A DNA stretch of 60,000 nt, taken from Zygnema cylindricum. Lineage: Eukaryota > Streptophyta > Zygnematophyceae > Zygnematales > Zygnemataceae. The notes beneath the pieces were generated by a model that worked only from the letters and a program-made list of their open reading frames with translations, was not told the DNA's origin and did no database searches. This document shows positions 57,884 through 60,000 of this stretch, one piece after another; position 1 is the first letter of the stretch, and every line of letters begins with the position of its first letter. Position numbers and translations under genes: made by a program. Where the stretch lies: assembly GCA_037447655.1 (NCBI GenBank), contig JBBHKE010003430.1, positions 389,822 through 449,821 on the forward strand, written 5' to 3'.

Positions 57884-58652
57884 GGGTGAAGTTCCATCAT
57901 ACGTTTTTGTAATTGTACGGCAAACTCTACAAACCGGGTCGATTGAGTCGATGTTCCATCACCTAGAGTCTGTAAGCCACGTGTTCTAAAATGATTGGCG
58001 CCACGTAAGCTACGATCCGATATTTAGCACCACAAACTTAGCTTCAAATCTTCACTTTTGTACCATGTACCTGCGTACGAAGTAATCATACGAATTTTTT
58101 TTTGTACTTTTTGCACACGCCAGTCTGTACGCCATCTCATTTTTTAGGGTTTCTGTTTTCGAACATAACGAAAGTCCTTTGAGAGAATAAGTGTGACGAA
58201 CAAAAGTAACCGAAAATAGCGTGACGAAAGAATGCTACGAAATTTCGTTTTTATTTTTCGGTTGTATTTTGGAAAGCGCGTGTTATGTGCAAATCTTAAG
58301 ATTTTTCGTTGGTTTTCCATCAGGACATGTAGCTTAATTGTCCAGCGTGTCACGAACTTATTTTTTCTGTATTTGCCAACCCACAAGAACTTCTTTTTCC
58401 GTATCTGCCAACCCACACGAACTTCTTTTTTTGCTCCTCGAGGTGGGTTGACAGTTACAGAAAAAAATGAAGCGAACTCCTCGCAGATGAACATCCGACT
58501 GACAGTATTACCTCTAAGACCTTCGAAGAGTATCGGCAAGATTCTTTGTAATGTTGTTTTTCGTATAAAAACAAAATAGGCGGTACGATTTAGTACAGAG
58601 GGTCACGGATTTCTGTTAACTACGCCACTTTTCGCCTGATGGAACGTCACCC
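57884..58652. mobile_element. 769-bp DNA element with 16-bp TIRs and CTA duplication
   Basis: Ends GGGTGAAGTTCCATCA and TGATGGAACGTCACCC are complementary except at one base. CTA flanks both ends (57881-57883 and 58653-58655). The insertion interrupts the arm repeat. The interior has no transposase. A three-base duplication would suit a PIF/Harbinger-like or CACTA-like MITE. A 30-bp unit (TGCCAACCCACAAGAACTTC) is tandemly duplicated inside at ~58372-58428. Confidence 0.65.
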
Positions 58653-58655
58653 CTA

Positions 58656-59489
58656 GTTAAAACTTAAAGTATGCAAACTACATTGAAACAAAATGGATAC
58701 CCCCAGGCGCACTTGGTACTAGATTTAAGTTGGTGAACAAATATTGTTTTTGCTGTGAATTTTTTTTTGTACTCCACCGCCCATCGTTAATAGCGCTGAA
58801 AAAAAATTAGCGTAATAGCTTAAGTTAGTGTTATTTACTCTATTTTGTGTATCCTTGTCAAATAAATAGAAAACATTAATAAGAATTTTTGCACTTTTCG
58901 CTAATTTGTGTTACTTTGTAGCACGTATGCTGAATTGTTGTCAACACTATTTCATGTGTAAATGTATTCCTTTGGAAACATCTGCCGAGTGACGTGCTTT
59001 TGGGATTGTAATTCGTACGAAACATAGAAATTTTGTTGTTTTGGAAAGCTTTAGTCCTCTCTATGCCTCGAGTGTGAGGGAGAGAGAGTTTCACGAATTA
59101 GCATATGTTTGGTTGTAAGTTCGTTTCATTACATACCAGAATTGATGTTCCACTAGATCGGTAGGGAGTACACCTTTGTATACACTCCCGAGACACAAGT
59201 CACTACAAGAAAGAGGACACTCCAGAATATCCGATTGTTTGTGCATATATACACTTGGGGACAAAATGGCACATGGAGATTTGTCTACGGTGCCGAATGT
59301 GATATGTACGCGGCTGAGGGAGACCGCCGACAAATGCTGGTCCGTGTGAGCCACATACACGACAAATGACGTGGCATATAGAATCCTACTCCTTTGTAAA
59401 TATCTAGTTAAGTAGATTTTTGTCTTTGTGTGGTTAGTTGATTAGTAAAGGAATCTTTTTGTATGACGTACCTTGTTCGGTTCGAGCCG
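58656..59489. other. Gene-free stretch
   Basis: A left MITE end of the CACCGC family lies near 58776. Sequence from about 59130 may belong to the LTR of the element whose leader follows, but no boundary could be set. Confidence 0.4.
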
Positions 59490-60000
59490 CAGGTATTTAT
59501 TGTACGGCTGGTATGCCTCCGTACGTTCAGCAGCATAGGCTTCGGTGTATATTAGTAGGACTTAGATAACTTTGAAGGTATGAACATTTTGTAGTCAAAA
59601 CTGTACAGCCTGTTTTTGGCATTTTCATCTGTGGATATCTCACAGATCTGTTAGCAGAATTACTTGTAATTTTGTGTGTATGTTCATCTTGATATTATCT
59701 ACATTGTGGTAGATTTTCAGAGCTATTGTGTCTCTGGTTTGGTTTTTATCAACTGTTGAAGTTGCTGTTTTTCAGACTGGTTTTTGTGAAAGTTTCTTGC
59801 TTGGTTTGGTTCCGAGATGACTACACCGGCATCCTCATCGTCTTCGGTTCCGGCTGTTGTCTCAGAACAACAAATTTCGCTAAAATTTAACATTATTTTA
59901 GGTTATTTTAAGACTCAACCTTGTATTCGTCATTGTTATCGTAAAAGTATACCATTAATGTTCGCGCTGTTTCAGGCGGTAAAAACATATTTCAGTCTAA
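59490..60000 (+). mobile_element. LTR-retrotransposon leader and start of gag, cut by window end
   Basis: The sequence 59500-59816 is the inverted counterpart of 50340-50880 in word order. It leads to an ATG at 59817 with 61 open codons to the window edge, starting MTTPASSSSSVPAVVSEQQI and continuing SLKFN. A Ser/Pro/Thr-rich start followed by 'LKFNG.NY'-type sequence is common in copia gag, but only the first part is visible, so the assignment is tentative. Confidence 0.3.

Overview
The window reads as nuclear DNA of a streptophyte, most likely a charophyte alga with a large, repeat-rich genome; a Chara-like genome is my guess, not something the sequence proves. The clues are a receptor-like cytoplasmic kinase gene with a myristoylation start and five short-exon splice junctions, a class XI-type myosin motor exon, fragments of a plant DUF2921-like membrane protein, and a Ty3/gypsy element that carries a DNA cytosine methyltransferase domain, a configuration published for charophytes. 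Host coding content is sparse. Most of the 60 kb is transposon debris, inverted repeats, and long pyrimidine/purine or GAT microsatellites. There is one 10-N assembly gap.

Layout. 1-10.9 kb: DUF2921-like gene fragments in two inverted copies, a TIR element at 840-1503, AT and CT microsatellites (including about 1.4 kb of nearly pure pyrimidine), a copia RNase H remnant, a foldback repeat, and a truncated LINE with a 15-bp target-site duplication. 11.8-18.5 kb: a complete but disabled Ty1/copia element on the minus strand between 668-bp LTRs. 18.5-23.4 kb: the methyltransferase-bearing Ty3/gypsy element on the plus strand, with several in-frame stops and shifts. 23.5-30 kb: a TA-flanked MITE, a 4-kb element with long inverted arms, and a pyrimidine tract. 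30.5-38.7 kb: a six-exon kinase gene on the minus strand whose spliced frame is open but lacks two catalytic residues; decayed partial copies of its exons lie in its introns and downstream. 39-51.8 kb: MITEs, hairpins, an AT-rich palindrome, GAT arrays and a roughly 150-bp tandem repeat. 52.05-55.32 kb: a block of bacterial, Rickettsiaceae-like gene fragments (ftsQ, acetoacetyl-CoA reductase, M48 protease, virB10, virB11). 55.4 kb: the myosin exon. 56.2-60 kb: another copy of the long-arm repeat, a TIR element with CTA duplications, and the leader of another LTR retrotransposon.

Functionally there is no operon-like system here. Three histories stand out: a retroelement that captured a DNA methyltransferase, a mosaic of rickettsial DNA decaying in an apparent nuclear setting, and a kinase locus that keeps an intact reading frame while losing catalytic residues amid fossil exon duplications. 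All identifications rest on motif recognition by eye; no database search was run.
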